Assembly: GCA_030062745.1 (NCBI GenBank)
Contig: CP099843.1
Span: forward strand, 23,738,122 to 23,802,121
Reading direction: 5' to 3'
DNA: 64,000 nt
Source of the DNA: Capitulum mitella
Taxonomy: Eukaryota > Arthropoda > Thecostraca > Pollicipedomorpha > Pollicipedidae
Positions 1-12,375 of the stretch are shown one piece after another (positions within the stretch are counted from its first letter, which is position 1; each line of letters starts with the position of its first letter). The position numbers were made by a program, and so were the translations under genes. Under the pieces are notes generated by a model. It was given only the letters and a program-made list of their open reading frames with translations, had not been told where the DNA came from and did no database searches.

Positions 1-87
1 TTATTGACAATTCAGTTATGGTGAATATCTTGTCAGTTACGAATTATATGAAATGATTTTAATGAAAATTGACGTCATGTACAAAAA

Positions 88-1146
88 TTGCTAATAATTC
101 GTCCAGTACTGTATATGTTTTCTCATAGCTAACTGCATGACACCGAGAAATGGCCTGAATCTCAAGGGCTGTGACTAAACACGCTTAGGTAAAGATACCA
201 GCGCACAAGTAAAGGTCCGCGGATGCCGATACACGTCTAATTTCCCAGATTTGTTCATTATATACGCCGAAACCTTGAGTTAAACACACGGCATTTCTCG
301 CGGCAGCTCTAGGCGTGCGCTGCTGCTGCATGCGGTCACAAATTGACGGGAACTAATTTTAGCGTTCCTTTATTTTTGCGAAAAAAGACGATTTTTGTAA
401 ATTTTATTGATCTTAATGGTTCTTGTGATGGTTTTTGATGTTTAAATTTTGGAAAAAATCATTAGGTACCAGTCTACACAATTAACGGAGGTTTATTCGC
501 GAGAGCCTGTTTATTTACAAAATATGCTACTTTTTCAAACTTTTTGAGGTTCCTGGTATTACTTACGTCTGTGCAGGCTAGTTCTGCCATTTTCTACCCA
601 TGCTGATTAATTCATCGCCGATTTTGACGATGGTACATTTTGGCCCACTACAGTTATTCGTGATCTGACCTCAGGTCAATGGCTGGAAGTCATTAATACT
701 TTGCCCAATGACGGTAACTAGATGTCTGCTTCACTCCACACTAAAAATGTTATGAAATATTCCGTCAATGTCCGAAAAAACGACATGTTTTAAAAATGGG
801 CTTGACCTTAGGTCAATGACCCGGAAAATTTCGAAAAATCTGAGATAGCAGGTTTGTTGCATCTATCACGTTTATTAAACCCTGAAAACATTACTGAGAT
901 ATCTTGCTTTGCGAAAAAGTTAGAGGGCGCTAATCTTTTTTGGACATAGGTCTGTTTGATCTGACCTAGGTCAGGCACCTAACCTGACCTGACCTGAGGT
1001 CAAAATTTCGAAACTAGATGTAAAATTTATGAAGCAAAGGGTACACAAAATTTTGTGAGTCTGTGTTTGTTCGTTCTCTCGCAATCTCAGAAAAACCTCG
1101 GGGTGGGCAGTCAGCTGCCCCCCCCCCCCAGTCGGGGACGGGTTAA
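88..1146 (-). mobile_element. Family A TTAA-ended MITE, copy A1 (truncated)
   Basis: This is a non-coding repeat homologous to the copies at 28790, 30605, 38993 and 62836, in the minus orientation. Its right edge reads CGGGGACGGGTTAA, ending in TTAA at 1143-1146. A subterminal C-run (about 1120-1130) can pair with a nearby GGGCAG tract. The interior carries the shared family blocks: the tail block GTTTTCTCATAGC at about 117-130, the CCTCAGGTCA palindrome near 671 and TGACCTAGGTCA near 963. The other terminus (CGCGCACGACC type) is missing, so the copy is truncated at about position 88. The piggyBac-type assignment rests only on TTAA targets plus CCC ends and is an inference. Confidence 0.75.
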
Positions 1147-3779
1147 ATATGAGATAAATTGCCTGAAATTGCTGCCTTTTGTTGTAAATTTCGTCATATG
1201 CCTGCGGCACACGACAAAATTTCACTTTTACCCTCCCCCAGGAAAATCCTGGCATCGTGCCTGAAAGAACCAGTTACAGAATCATTTTTCTTTAGAAAGA
1301 ATAAAACAAAAGGCGAAAGAAAAAGGATCCTTTGTGAAACAACAAATGAAAGTCACTAGCCGCACTCTCCCAGTGAAAAATGAACGTCTGTGTAGTCGAA
1401 CAGAAGGAACCCAATTCGAATACCAAACTGATTGCCAGTACATTTCATATATTTTTGCGACAAAATCAATCTGTGACTGGCGGCCAGGGACTATCCCAAA
1501 CCATCGAAGGAGCTTGAGGGGGGAGGGAGGATCCATGGCTCCCATTTTTTGTAACATGAATGTCTTATGCGGAAAACTTTGGTCCCCCCTTTCCGGTGTT
1601 CCATACACCCGAGCTACCTCGATCCAGTCACTGCCAGTCAACTTCCCGTTAAGCCGTTCGTTTTACCCGAGCTCTTTGTCAATATGGTCACTATATTATG
1701 ACGAGCGTTCCCTTGGCCGAAACGAACCAGACTCGATGACAGCTATGTTAGACGTCCCTTGTCATGAAACAAATGGCCTCCGGTCAAGAGTGGATGTGTA
1801 AGCATTGCTTCCGACTCTGCAACGGCATTAATTTTCGGTTGTATACTTGCGTGAAAAGGAAGCCGCCCAAAAATACAGCTGGCTCGCGATCTCACCCAAC
1901 CCTCAAAAGGATTCCATGAGAATACGAACATCTCTATCGCCCCAATCGGCCCGCGCCCCGCCACGGCCACCGTAGCGATAGGAATTTGGAGCGGCTGAAA
2001 TACGAACTACAGCTGGCCTGTGTTGAAGCATCGTCAGAGCAGCGTCCGACCGGGAATCTCTTGGGCGGCTAGAAACTGTGACAAATCACGAGAATATTTC
2101 TATTTTACCTCACCACTCACAGTCCGAACACGTAATTCTGCATCTATTAATGTCTTTATTTCCAGTGGGACAAGAAGGATGACTCTGGCCAAATTTGCCA
2201 GATTTATGCCTTTGATACAAATGGTTTTACAAGATGTCAGGGATCGAAGCCCGTGTTAAGAAGAACATGTTGCACAGACTCCGACCCTTACACCCGATCA
2301 CGCAATGCCAGGTAACGGCTGGTTTTGCGGTGAAACTTTAACGTGTCTCCAGGGACGTGACACGACCGTGAGGTAGCAAGTTCTTTTAAGTCCTGGTGAT
2401 AGCAAGGTCTAATTTTACGAAATAAAACTGCTACAAAATAGTTCATGTCAGTTTTGACAAGGTGCTGTGAGTTTCAGAGGCGCAAGTAAAATCGTTCAAA
2501 AGATGCTTAAGAAATACTAACGGAGAGGGGGTCGAATTAACTCCCCATGACGGGGTGGGTTAATAAGTAGTCATCCCTCAGGTTGAAACATCGTAATGCA
2601 CTCGTAGACCATTCAGCCATGACCGGTTGTATGGATCAGACTAGCATGGCTTACAAATAATTTTGTTTTCAATGAAAATTTCACTGAGTTTCCCGCCATG
2701 CCTTAGTCACAGAGGACATCATTTTTCCGGAATCACAAGCGACACATTTAGGGCCAAACAAGCCTAAAGTCAACTTATTTATCACATTCAGTGCCAAAAA
2801 CTCGCATAGGAACGTTCAAAGGTCAAAAAAAGGTCATCTTAGGTCCTTGACCTCGATTGACCTTGAAAAGGCCATTGACTTTTCTCAAGTGACTTGTTCG
2901 CATGCGGACTACGATTCTAAACCGATTTCTTGCCCATCATCTGCCGTTTATGCGTACATATTGCTCTAAAACAGTAAAAAAAGACATTGACGCAAAAATA
3001 CCTTTGCAAGCTTTCAGTGATGACGTCATAGTTCGATGGCCTGAAATGACTTTGGGTTACTCTTTTCTTTCAAAATATGTACAATGGCCGGATCATTAGC
3101 TGGGCCAAATTTCACGGGACCGTCAAGCGCCGTTTTGCCGTGGTCATGGAAACGCTATTTGAGGGGGGTGACATCCACCATTTGTCCAGCGAAGGCTAAG
3201 GCATTATTTCTTTATCATTTCGCGCATGCGTAGAACGAATGTCCGAAGGTTAAGCACTGATGGACCCAAAGTTCCGAATTACAGAACGTTGCCCCAAAGG
3301 GCCACGTGGCAGTGTCACACAAGGCAAAGAAATTTGAATAAGGGATATGAAGCGTGAAATTAGGGGAAAGAAAAAAACAAATATAGACGCGCTTTGATTT
3401 AAAACACATGTGCAAACTGTGTTTTCCCGCACGTCTTTGCCGTGTAAGTTTTCTTGCCCAAATATCACCGCAATAACGTCAGGCTACATGACACATTGGG
3501 CGTCAGCGTAGCCAAAGGGAACCCTGTTGTGGCAATGATCATTTTGCTGGTTAAGTTAAGAATTTACTGTCGTGACAACAACGCTGGCGTCTCATTTTCT
3601 AACAGAGTGGAGCCGGCAGGACTTTGGACGAAGTGCGTCATTATCGTATTCTTTCTTTTTTGTAAACTCATATTTTGTTCTTCTGTCTCCCATCATTGTC
3701 TTTTGCTCGACCATTGTTACGGGAAATATGTTGTCAACCACACAAATTTCGTTATGTCTGCACTCGTTGCAGTAGCGTG
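1147..3779. other. Gene-less stretch, no recognised gene
   Basis: Open frames here are short, lack family resemblance and overlap on both strands. The part at about 2700-3110 contains several AGGTCA-like half-sites (for example near 2820-2870), in the style of the MITE families, but it has no second copy in the window. On the minus strand of 2530-2621 there is a weak tRNA-like A-box and a B-box-like sequence. I see nothing else supportable. Confidence 0.6.
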
Positions 3780-3839
3780 GCCGGGGGTCTTAGGGGTCTT
3801 AGGGCCCCCGAAATTTTCCGATGGACCCCCTGGTGTTGG

Positions 3840-4350
3840 CCTAAAGGGGCTCCCTGGCTGGGAAAGACAATCCACTCCTCCGCAAAAGGCCCCCAGACCG
3901 CAGGCAAAGACCCCTCTCGCAGAAAGGGAGATACCCTCTGACGGGAAAAGGTAGGTGGATACCCCTGCATGTACCTATTGAAAAGGCAAATGCCGGAAAG
4001 GATGCTCCTCTGCAAAGGAGACGCCAGCTAGGAAAGGTCCTCCTGCTATGGGACGGTGTCGGTGTGTCGGGAAGGGCCCACGAAGGGCTCCCCTGGAATT
4101 TGCCTAAAGGGGCCCCTGGCTGGGAAAGGCAATTCCACTCCACCGTAAAGGGTCCCCAGACTTCAGACAAAGACCCCTCTGGCAGGTACCAGGGTACCCC
4201 CTGGACGGTGTCCGTGGGAAAGGTAAATGGGCCCCCCGGCATATACCTGCCAAAAGGCAAATGCGAGGACAGGAGAGAATGCTCTGCAAACGAGCTGCCA
4301 ACCAGGAAAGGTCCTGCCATGGATGGTGTCGGTGTGTCGGGAAGGGAAAC
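3840..4350. repeat. Two-copy tandem repeat, unit about 263 bp, G/C-run rich
   Basis: The motif CCTAAAGGGGC..CCCTGGCTGGGAAAG begins at 3840 and again at 4103, giving a 263-bp period. Both units share the blocks AAAGACCCCTCT, AAAAGGCAAATGC and GGTGTCGGTGTGTCGGGAAG in the same order, with many substitutions and small indels. The flanks (3780-3840 and 4350-4780) continue in the same style of G-run and C-run words. Frames through it read proline- and glycine-rich peptides, which follow from the base composition and are not evidence of a collagen gene. Confidence 0.75.
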
Positions 4351-5089
4351 GCAGTGACGTAACGTAAGCCAAAGGACCTGGGGGTATTATCATCCCAACT
4401 CTAGAAATTCTTGGGAGGGAAAGGGAATCCCCTGGACCGGGCCGCTAGCATGTCCTAAAGGGCCCCATTGTCTACTGACCTGGAAATGCCAGTGGACATT
4501 GGGGTCTTTCCAAGATACATTTCGTGCGGGGCAGTTCCTGGCAGGAAAGGTATCTCTGCCCTGGAATGACCATCGGATGCCAGAGCCAGGCATCGTGGCG
4601 TCGAAACCAGGCGATCATCAAAACAATGCAATCGAAATGTAGGCAGGTTGACGCCTGGCAGGCTGCATGACCATTTACATCGAGAAAAAATGGGAGCTCT
4701 AACGTTAATGGGGCCCCAGTGGCCAGGGCAGTAAATATAGACAATCCAGACCCTCAGTCTCAAAGAAAAGCTTGCCCAATATGGGGAAGAAAACGGTTTT
4801 TTACCAAGTATCCCTAATGTTCTAACCATGGACAAAGACTTCACTTTAAATCCTTTTGACAGGGTGCGCGCACCCCCCCTCAATGTTCATTTCAGCATCT
4901 CCCAATGATGGTTTTGCCCCTCCCCCATATTGAAGTGGGGCCCACAACAGTATTCCAAGCCCATGAATGAAACGACATTTAAATTTGATGAAATATTCTG
5001 CAACTTTTTTCAGGCGGCGGTACCAGTCAGTAATCAGATCCAAGTTACAGAAAAATTTCCCTGTCTGGTTAAGGGAATCCTCTACTGGA

Positions 5090-6860
5090 AGTTTTGAGGG
5101 CTTTCTAAAAATAGTGAGGACAACCTCAAAAACTTGAGAGCCCAACAGCATACTTCATGGACCCTCTAGATGAATTCAAAGGAATCCTCTAGAAGAATTC
5201 AGGGCGCTCTACTAGGGGCTTTCCGGTCCTAGGGGCCTTCCTTAAACATTCTTGGGGACCCCTCGAACAATCAGAAGGGGATTTTTAAACCAACGAAGAA
5301 ATGATTGAGGGGCCCTAAGGAAACGCTTGAGAAGTCCTCCGAAAATAAGAGCTATCTCGAAATCCGAGGGGTCTAAAAACTCTCCTGGGCCCTTTGGATA
5401 AACTGAAGGAATGACGCTGATCCAGGTCAGAGCGTTTGGTTTTGAATTCATCTCGATGACACGTTGTTTTTTTGCGACGCCTCCAGATTTTTGGGATGTG
5501 ACGAAATTAACAAGAAGAGGCAGCAAATTTAGACAATTTATCTCATATTAAATGCACAGGAAAACATATAATGTTTGCTTTTGCAACATCTACATGTCGC
5601 TATTACATGGTCATGAGAAATCGCCATGTATCTAACGTAGACCGCTTTGCTCAGGGGGCCCTGACCCCCATGCCCCCGCCCTTGGCTACGTCCCTGCGGG
5701 CTTGTCGAAACGCCTGAGGGCCCACAGAATTCCAAAGGGCCCTTTAAACTACTTTAAGGTGGGGCCTCTCCCTAAGGCCTAAAAGATTCATTTGAAATGA
5801 AATTCCTTCAAATTTCTTGCAACGAAATCCTTTAATTCATTTCACGGGCATTGCTATTGTAAGAGGGCACCTCGGGCATAGAATGGATACACCGGACGAG
5901 GAAATGCTTGAGGTCCGTTTGAAAATATCAAAGACTCCCTGAAAAGATCGACATCCCCACAGAAAAACTCTAAAGGCTCTTTAGATACATCCAAGGAGCA
6001 GCCCCTGAAAATCTAAGGGACCTTCAATGAATTCCTCACGAGAGCTCGTTGGAGTTCTTGTGCTGCCCTCAAACATTTGAGAGGCACATTGGTATTTCGA
6101 AGGGTCTCAGAAACATTCAGGAGAGGAGTTTTTAATGGGATGAGGAAATGTCTGAGGCGCCCTCCGAAAACATTAAGGGGCTTCTCAAAAGCCTTGAGGT
6201 TCCACACAAACTCGAACGGTTCTTAAAGAAAGGAAGGGACCTCCGTAGCGTTCCTTAAATTTGTTCGCAATGCCTTTGATATATTCAGAGGCACCTCATA
6301 TATTCTGGAAAGGATGAACTGGACAAGTAAATGAGTCACGGGTAGTCTGCAAGGCGTCACTAAAACGTTCAGAAGCCCACAAAAATTCTTATGGGGACGC
6401 TTTATGTAAATTCAAGGAGAGGCACTCCCGGAAGCCTATCTGAATTCATCTAGAGGACCCATTAAAATAGTTGCGGACCCCTTGAACCTTTGAGAGGGCC
6501 TTCAGTACCTTCAAGGGACCCACATTCAGGAACGTAGTTCTAAGCCGGACAAGACTTAAAAGCAAGGCTTTGCGGGCCTCCTGAAGATACCGAAGGCCCC
6601 CTCAAAAAGCTCGAGGGTTCCACGAAAAACTTCAATGAGCCCTCGAGATGAATTCAACGAGGACCCTAAAGACCACGGGGAAGGTCCCGTCTTGAACATA
6701 TCTAGAGGGCCCATGGGAGTTTCAGTGGATCTTTAGCTTTCTGGGTAGGCTCTTGATCATCGTATTTGCAGAGAAATTCTTAACAATGCCCGAGCGTGGT
6801 TTAACAATTTATCCTTAATGTTTTAGGGGCTTGCTGGAAACACCAAGGACCCTCTCCTTG
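5090..6860. repeat. Degenerate minisatellite built on a CCTCAAAA-n-TTGAGGG core
   Basis: For about 1.8 kb the sequence repeats, every 24-30 bp, an interrupted palindromic word of the form CCCTcaaAAnnTTnAGGGG. Examples are near 5130, 5260, 6070, 6165 and 6610. A longer unit recurs near 5272, 5881, 6117 and 6309: a G/C run, then a GACGAGGAAATG-like word, then TTGAGG. The units are so decayed that no exact period survives. No protein-coding signal is present. It is probably an old tandem array related in composition to the arrays at 3840, 27455 and 53470. Confidence 0.65.
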
Positions 6861-6909
6861 ATGACACTACAACAACTCTAATGACGCTTTGGATAAATTT
6901 CATATATGC

Positions 6910-6913
<4 letters not shown>

Positions 6914-6948
<35 letters not shown>
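6914..6948. repeat. (TA)n microsatellite
   Basis: An almost pure run of alternating T and A, flanked by CATATG-like sequence. It marks the end of the degenerate minisatellite region. Confidence 0.95.
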
Positions 6949-6949
<1 letters not shown>

Positions 6950-7528
6950 ATATACTCACACAGAACCACACCGCCATACAAATTGGACTCGTCGTACCAT
7001 AAAGATCCTCACGAAGGCAACAGATAAACGGAGCCTAGCGTCTCTCGAAGTCATTGTCATTCGGGATATGGACCCACTAATGAACCGCCAGGTTAACATG
7101 CCTGGGACGTCGCGGCTGCTTGAAATGCCGCCGCAAAGGCCAAGACTGAATATGTGAATAGGTGCTGATCTTTCGTGTGTTGTTTCACCGCTGCTTGTCC
7201 ATGTTAAATTGTATGCGCGAGCCAGAAGATCCATGTCTTTACGAACCTTGTGGTTTACTTCTCAAATTTAGACCAAATGCCGTTGATCCCATACTTATGT
7301 CTGAAGACATCTCTCATGTGCAGCCAAAACGTTAGATCGATAAAACATGTGATTTTTTACTTGTTCTTTATGTTATAAGGAACATTGGCAACGTTCTTAA
7401 TTAACATTAATTGGAAACGAAACGACTTATATGAGAAATCGAAGCCTCCTCAAAGAAGGTCATCAATGTCAAGTCCGTTGTAATTTCTAACAATGTATAC
7501 GTAACCATTTGCTCCGTAGCTTTACTAA

Positions 7529-7531
<3 letters not shown>
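6949..7531. other. Gene-less stretch
   Basis: I see only short overlapping frames on both strands and no second copy in the window. It lies downstream of the last exon of the minus-strand glycosyltransferase gene, so part of it could be 3' UTR. I could not find a convincing polyadenylation signal for that strand. Confidence 0.5.

Positions 7532-7566
<35 letters not shown>
7532..7566. repeat. (TA)n microsatellite
   Basis: A pure TA run of about 35 bp, followed by TACATATG and then a T-run near 7593. Confidence 0.95.
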
Positions 7567-7571
<5 letters not shown>

Positions 7572-7875
7572 GAAAAGAAGCCAGTCTTCTATATTTTTTT
7601 TTTAGATGAACTTCCGTCGGTCAAAACAAAGTGCCCTAAGTCCGTTCAGAAACTCACATTTGGGGGAGGGTAGGTTGTGAGGCACCACGATCAGCCCCTC
7701 CCCAAATCATTTACACAAAACGACGTTCCTGGCCATGGGGCCCCCCGTAATATTCCAACGGAACCTCTTCAACGCTGGGGGTCCCCTCATCCTCAAGGAC
7801 CCCCGGAAGAAACCCTGGCCACGCTATTGATTAGTTGTGTATTCTATGTTATGTACGTTGTGATTGTTCTGCCTT

Positions 7876-8026
7876 TCAGCAAAAACCAGCATTCGGTGGT
7901 TTTCGGGGATGTCTCCGAAATCCGAACTCTCCAGCGGCTGCTCCATTCTGGCATTCACTTTCCTCCATAAAACTAGACATGCATGAGTTAGTGCAAAGTA
8001 ACTTTTTGACCCTGAACGGCAACGAA
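7876..8026 (-). CDS. GT31 glycosyltransferase gene, probable last exon (exon 5)
   Basis: This is the predicted C-terminal exon of the minus-strand beta-1,3-galactosyltransferase-like gene. After exon 4 (phase 2), a 75-nt intron runs from GTGAGA to TTGTTTTAG, and the frame then stays open for 50 codons to a TGA at 7876-7878. A second possible acceptor, CCGTTCAG, would start the exon at 8011 in the same frame, leaving a 90-nt intron. The encoded tail is basic and cysteine-containing (LLCTNSCMSSFMEESEC) and is not a block I recognise. Support comes from phase, splice sites and position rather than homology. A different downstream exon remains possible. Confidence 0.5.
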
Positions 8027-8101
8027 CTAAAACAACTCTCCTTTCAGGCAATGAGTACATGATCAACTTGGTGAACAACTGTTGAACATCAGTTCTCTCA
8101 C

Positions 8102-8243
8102 CTATTGAGGGGAGTGATGTTAATGACAAGCCGCGAAGCCAGAATTCCTGTCACATACACGTCGTCGATCCAGAAGAAGGGCTGCACTGTCGACTGCAGC
8201 ACCAATTGCTTGGCCACGTCCTGGGTGACGATGTATAGACCCC
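8102..8243 (-). CDS. GT31 beta-1,3-galactosyltransferase-like, exon 4
   Basis: This exon encodes the C-terminal part of the catalytic domain, including GLYIVTQDVAKQLV and then WIDDVYVTGILASRLVI. In GT31 enzymes the corresponding blocks are the (Y/W)cSGggYvls segment and the EDV-x-x-G motif. As I recall, the IDDV(F/Y)VTGI form is typical of an invertebrate subgroup. The acceptor GCCGCCAG and the donor AATAG|GTGAGA are both standard. Entry phase 1 matches exon 3, so the joined codons read YVSGGLY across the junction, and exit phase 2 matches exon 5. The 142-nt length fits those phases. The protein would transfer a sugar from a UDP donor in the Golgi lumen; the exact acceptor cannot be told. Confidence 0.88.
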
Positions 8244-9320
8244 CTGGCGGCATCAGTACGTTTAGAGTGGTCACTAATAATGCTGCTGAAGTCTTGTATT
8301 TTGTTGATTTCAGCGCCATATCTGCCTTCGCCCATAAACCATCTTTTTGCACTTCAAGAAACTTTCTTTCTTTCACAAGAATAAAAAAAGAAACTTTCAC
8401 AACAAAGCGAGATAAGCAAACCAGCAGGATGTTGGCTTCTTCTAGATTGGATGTCTGATGATTTTATGTTCATCTAGTGCAATAGATCTTACTCATAACG
8501 GCAAATGATGTATGATGGAACTAAAATCATCATCATATCATCCTTTAGTATGATCACAAATAAGCACACACCGTTCGCGTGTTCAGTATCTCAGACATTA
8601 ATCCCGAGGACTGAGCAGAAGCATTGCTATAGGGAAGTGGATGGAAGGAAACCACCGATTTGACGTTCTTTTTGCTCATGGAGGTGGATACCATGGACCA
8701 TAACAATGGTTCAGTCACTAACCGCGATCGATAGCTCAGGTGAGATAGCGTCGGTCTTACCTTTCTGGCAAGACGGGTTCGAGTTGCCCGGGCGTTTGCC
8801 ATTTGCCCCGATTGTCGGCTGGCAACTAGGCCACAATAACTGTCGCACGCTAATGTAGTATCGCTGATGGCACGATAAACTGGACCACAGAATGAACTGT
8901 TCGTTTCCTGGTTTAGCAAGACTGAGTGTGGCACACAGATTCAGTGCAGCAAACTTTGCCTAGCATCGGCCCTGATTTCAAACATCAAACTACAGATCAT
9001 TCGAATCACATTCAAGAAACCAAAAAAAACGCACACATTGCATACTTTGAATATGTTTCTGGCAAGCACCGCCATGGGCGTACGCATTGGGAGGACGAAA
9101 GCATCGGCGGTTTTTGAGACACTCCTTCCCATGCGGCATAGGGGAAGGCAGACTTGTAGACAATTTAGAATCAAATCAGAATCGATTCTGATCCACCAAC
9201 TCTTTTCATGGATCAGAATCAGAGTCGATTCCGTATTAGGCAGCTGTGAGTCCGAATCCGAATTAACTTTTTGCCCCAGAAAAAAAAATTGAATCGATTC
9301 ACGAAATTCTTGGAAACTGA
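8244..9320. other. Intronic gene-less stretch with an inverted repeat
   Basis: This is the start of intron 3 of the glycosyltransferase gene. A 126-codon minus-strand frame (8554-8934) has no recognisable domain and I do not call it. At 9185-9219 an 11-bp perfect inverted repeat (ATTCTGATCCA / TGGATCAGAAT, 13-nt loop) sits inside a cluster of GAATCGATTC-like words, which recur near 15420-15480. Confidence 0.6.
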
Positions 9321-10535
9321 TTAACCCTAATCCCGGAGGGATAGACGGTATGGTCGATTCCCGGCAGGGGGGATTCGGCCCCCCCCTGAGATCTCGAGAA
9401 CTACTAGTCCGATTTGATCGCAACAAACGGCAATCGATTTACCGTGACGTAAACTGCATTTTTACGAAAAGAAATTTTCAAAATTCTGAAATGTGTGGAT
9501 ACAGCGGGGCAGAAATGTCAAAATGGGAGGTACTTTTGGACTTCTTATAACTCCCTTATTTATGGGCCGATTTCGATGAAACTGGCATGAATCGAGAGAT
9601 TATAGATAGGGTTTTACCATGGGTCCACAAATCTAAAATTTTGAGAAAATTCATGGGCTTTCACAGGGTTTCAAAAATAGGAGGACTAGTTCTCTAACAA
9701 CTGAATGAACAAAAGAGGCAAAAACACTTTTTTGGCTTCTGCTAGTCATGCTATGCTAAAGAAGTAAAAATCGCATTACAATGTTTGTACAATGTTAGCA
9801 TAGGCGGTGCCAGGGACATGAAAAAGGGGGAACTGCCATGGTCACACGTTCTTCAGATCAACTTGTGACCTTTGATCTTAAATGACCTCCAGTGGCCTTG
9901 GGGTCACTTGGAATGATCTCGTGTGCATTTGATGTTATTTGTAAACGTTTTCAATCATTTGAATTCAGTCTGTTCCAAAAATTTCATTTTATGGCTATTG
10001 CGATATATAGGGTACGCGCACTGACATTTTAGGTCATAACTCAGTGACCCGACCTGATATCAAGCTGAAACTTGGTACACAAGTAGAGGGCACCTTTCTA
10101 CGTCATATATATTTTGGGTTTGGCATTTAATAAAACGGCGCCGAAATTATTATTTATTGCAAAAAACAAATTTTGAATTTTGACCCTGACCTGACCTTGT
10201 AAAGTGACCTCAGACAAACAAAATTTTGTGTGCACATTGCCCAACTATTTAGCTATACATCCATATAAAGTTTTAATTTCTATTTTAAAAACTCTGTTTT
10301 TGGCAGACATTTTTCTTCTACCCTCAACAGGGCCAAAAATTGCCTGAGGTGCCTCCCAAAAACGTTGCCTGGCTCCGCCGCTGAGCAATGTAGAATTGTG
10401 AAATTTTGTCACATCGCGTGGAAAAAATAGCTAGGAAAAGTCAACAAGTTTCGTGAAGCTGCGTTAAAAAGTCTGGAATTGGCAAGCAAAAACCAGAGGG
10501 GGGCGGATTCAGCCCCCTGCCGGGAATAGGGTTAA
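9321..10535 (+). mobile_element. Family B TTAA-ended MITE, copy B1
   Basis: This element begins TTAACCCTAATCCCGG and ends CCGGGAATAGGGTTAA, so it has imperfect terminal inverted repeats and TTAA at both edges. Next to each end is a G/C-run segment (about 9366-9390 and about 10498-10518). The interior is non-coding and shares order and sequence with B2, B3 and B4, including the block TTAGGTCATAACTCAGTGACC near 10030. It lies in intron 3 of the glycosyltransferase gene. The piggyBac-type assignment is inferred from the TTAA target and CCC ends; no transposase is present. Confidence 0.85.
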
Positions 10536-12375
10536 GTGAACCAATGTCCAAAACCTGATTCATTTGGATCCATGCGAAGTTTAGCAAACATATGAGACCA
10601 TTTATTACCAACATATAGAAATAAACATGTCTGTTGGCATTGGCAACAGATGAATAAATGAAAATAGGAAATGACTGAAATTGCAGTCACGATGCAATGG
10701 AAAGTGGAAGATCCTTTAATGTCATTTCGTCTCTTTAAACATAAATGCGGCAAGTTTTAGTTGTGGGCGATTACTGCAGGTGAACGTTTCTATCCTCACA
10801 CATAACCCGAGGCACCAGACTATGTACATATTGGTTTATCTGACACCTTGACATATAATGCAAATTGACTTTCGAAACAGTGGTTTATGCCCATTTACAC
10901 AAATGTTATGCTGGACATGATATATTTGTGGTCACTAGAAACCGTTTGCCATCTCTAACCGCACTCGTAAATAAAAGCGACTCGTTTATGCCTACGTAAC
11001 TTGAAACATATTTTTTGCTTTTGAAGCCTCTTCAGTTTATTTGGCTTCGAGATTTGTCAGCTGTCATGTCTTCTGTGCATATAAGCATCGGAATATTGTT
11101 GTGCGTGTAAACAGTTAGCAAGCACGTGTTTGAATATGAATATGAATTTGAATTTGAAAATGAATAAATCATTTCGTGCCTAAGGAAAGGAATTCAGGTG
11201 AGTGTGCTAGTCACTACATACCTTCTCATTTTTCCGTAATATTATCCTATAACCTAAAGCAGACCTTAAAACAAGACAGGACCCAGGATTTGATTTGGTT
11301 TCTGAGTTTATGCGATACTGAATTTATTCAGCTGCCAACTTTTTTGACATACCTTGCTACGCGGTCAAAAATGCCAGTGAACTGACATGATCTGATTTTT
11401 CAATTTGGTCACAAGAGATAAAAATGATGTGCTAACAGCCAAGAAAAAATTCACGTTTCTATCTCTGTTTTGGGGTTATACCTTAAAAACCTGAGTGGGG
11501 TACTCGAGAATCCCCTCCCTCACCGGAAGACCGAAGGCTAAAGCAAATGTGTCACATCTTGGTAGCAGCTCAGGCGTGGCGTGACAAAATGTGGGCGCCC
11601 CTGTAAGCTCAGAATGGCGCTGTTGAGACACCATGTCATGTGCGATGACTTCAAAAGAGTGATATGATTCTACGAAAACGAATCCTTCCAATCGTAAAAC
11701 GATCGCCATGAAAGCAAACGGCCGACAAACTGGCATCGTTGCCGCGCCCTCAAAACGCCCGCAGGCGACGTCGAAATGCAAAAGAGCGCAGCGAGTGTGT
11801 TCCCAACATCAGTCCGGAGCGCCGTGGTAGCATCTCAAGGGGCTTTGAAAAAGTGCTGCCCATTGCACAAAAGTTCACCAACGAAACACCCGAGGAACAA
11901 CATGAGGCGGCAAGGCGCCAAAATCAGGGGTAAATTACGGTGCTATAAAACCTAAAATATGTTCCCAGTACATTTGAAATGAAGAAAATGAAATCCATCA
12001 GGTTACTTTTCGACAAAGTTTTACATAAAACCATTCGAAATAAAATGATTCCCATCGAAAATAACAGATAATAAAGCGATAAACTTTGATTTTTGAGCCT
12101 CGTGAGTTCTTCTCGCTGATTCTATAAGCACGAAGTTCACTAGCTCTGGTGAAGATAAGAGCATCAAAAGACGCCCGAAACACAGGAGCACAAACGCAAA
12201 CGCACGAAACACGAAACACACACGAACCGAACAGTCTGTGTGCAAAAAACGGTGGCATGATACTTGTTCTTCTCAAGCTGCCTGACAGTGCTCATGCCAA
12301 TACTTATGCACATCATAAATTCCAGTTTCACTTCTAGCATTGTACCCTTGCAATGAAAGATGACGTACGTCAAGT
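10536..12375. other. Intronic gene-less stretch
   Basis: I see no recognised coding domain. Frames at about 11476-11781 (minus) and 11739-11933 (plus) are 60-100 codons long and without family resemblance. They could be the decayed 5' part of the retrotransposon that becomes recognisable at 12376, but I cannot show it. Confidence 0.5.

Noticed and set aside
971..1255. Protein-coding gene across the end of MITE A1
   Set aside because: The frames on both strands cover a repeat with poly-C and AGGTCA motifs. Equivalent frames are not kept in the other copies.
2530..2621. tRNA-like A-box on the minus strand (TGGCTGAATGGTCTACGAGTGC)
   Set aside because: The B-box candidate is too far away, no acceptor or anticodon stem pairs, and there is no second copy to support a SINE.
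3750..3954. Collagen-like peptide (GPP and GLPG words) in a plus-strand frame
   Set aside because: There is no sustained Gly-X-Y register. The words come from the G-run/C-run tandem repeat, which gives proline- and glycine-rich peptides in several frames.
8554..8934. 126-codon minus-strand ORF near exon 4
   Set aside because: It lies in intron 3, has no motif, and does not continue the glycosyltransferase reading frame. Frames of this length are expected by chance here.
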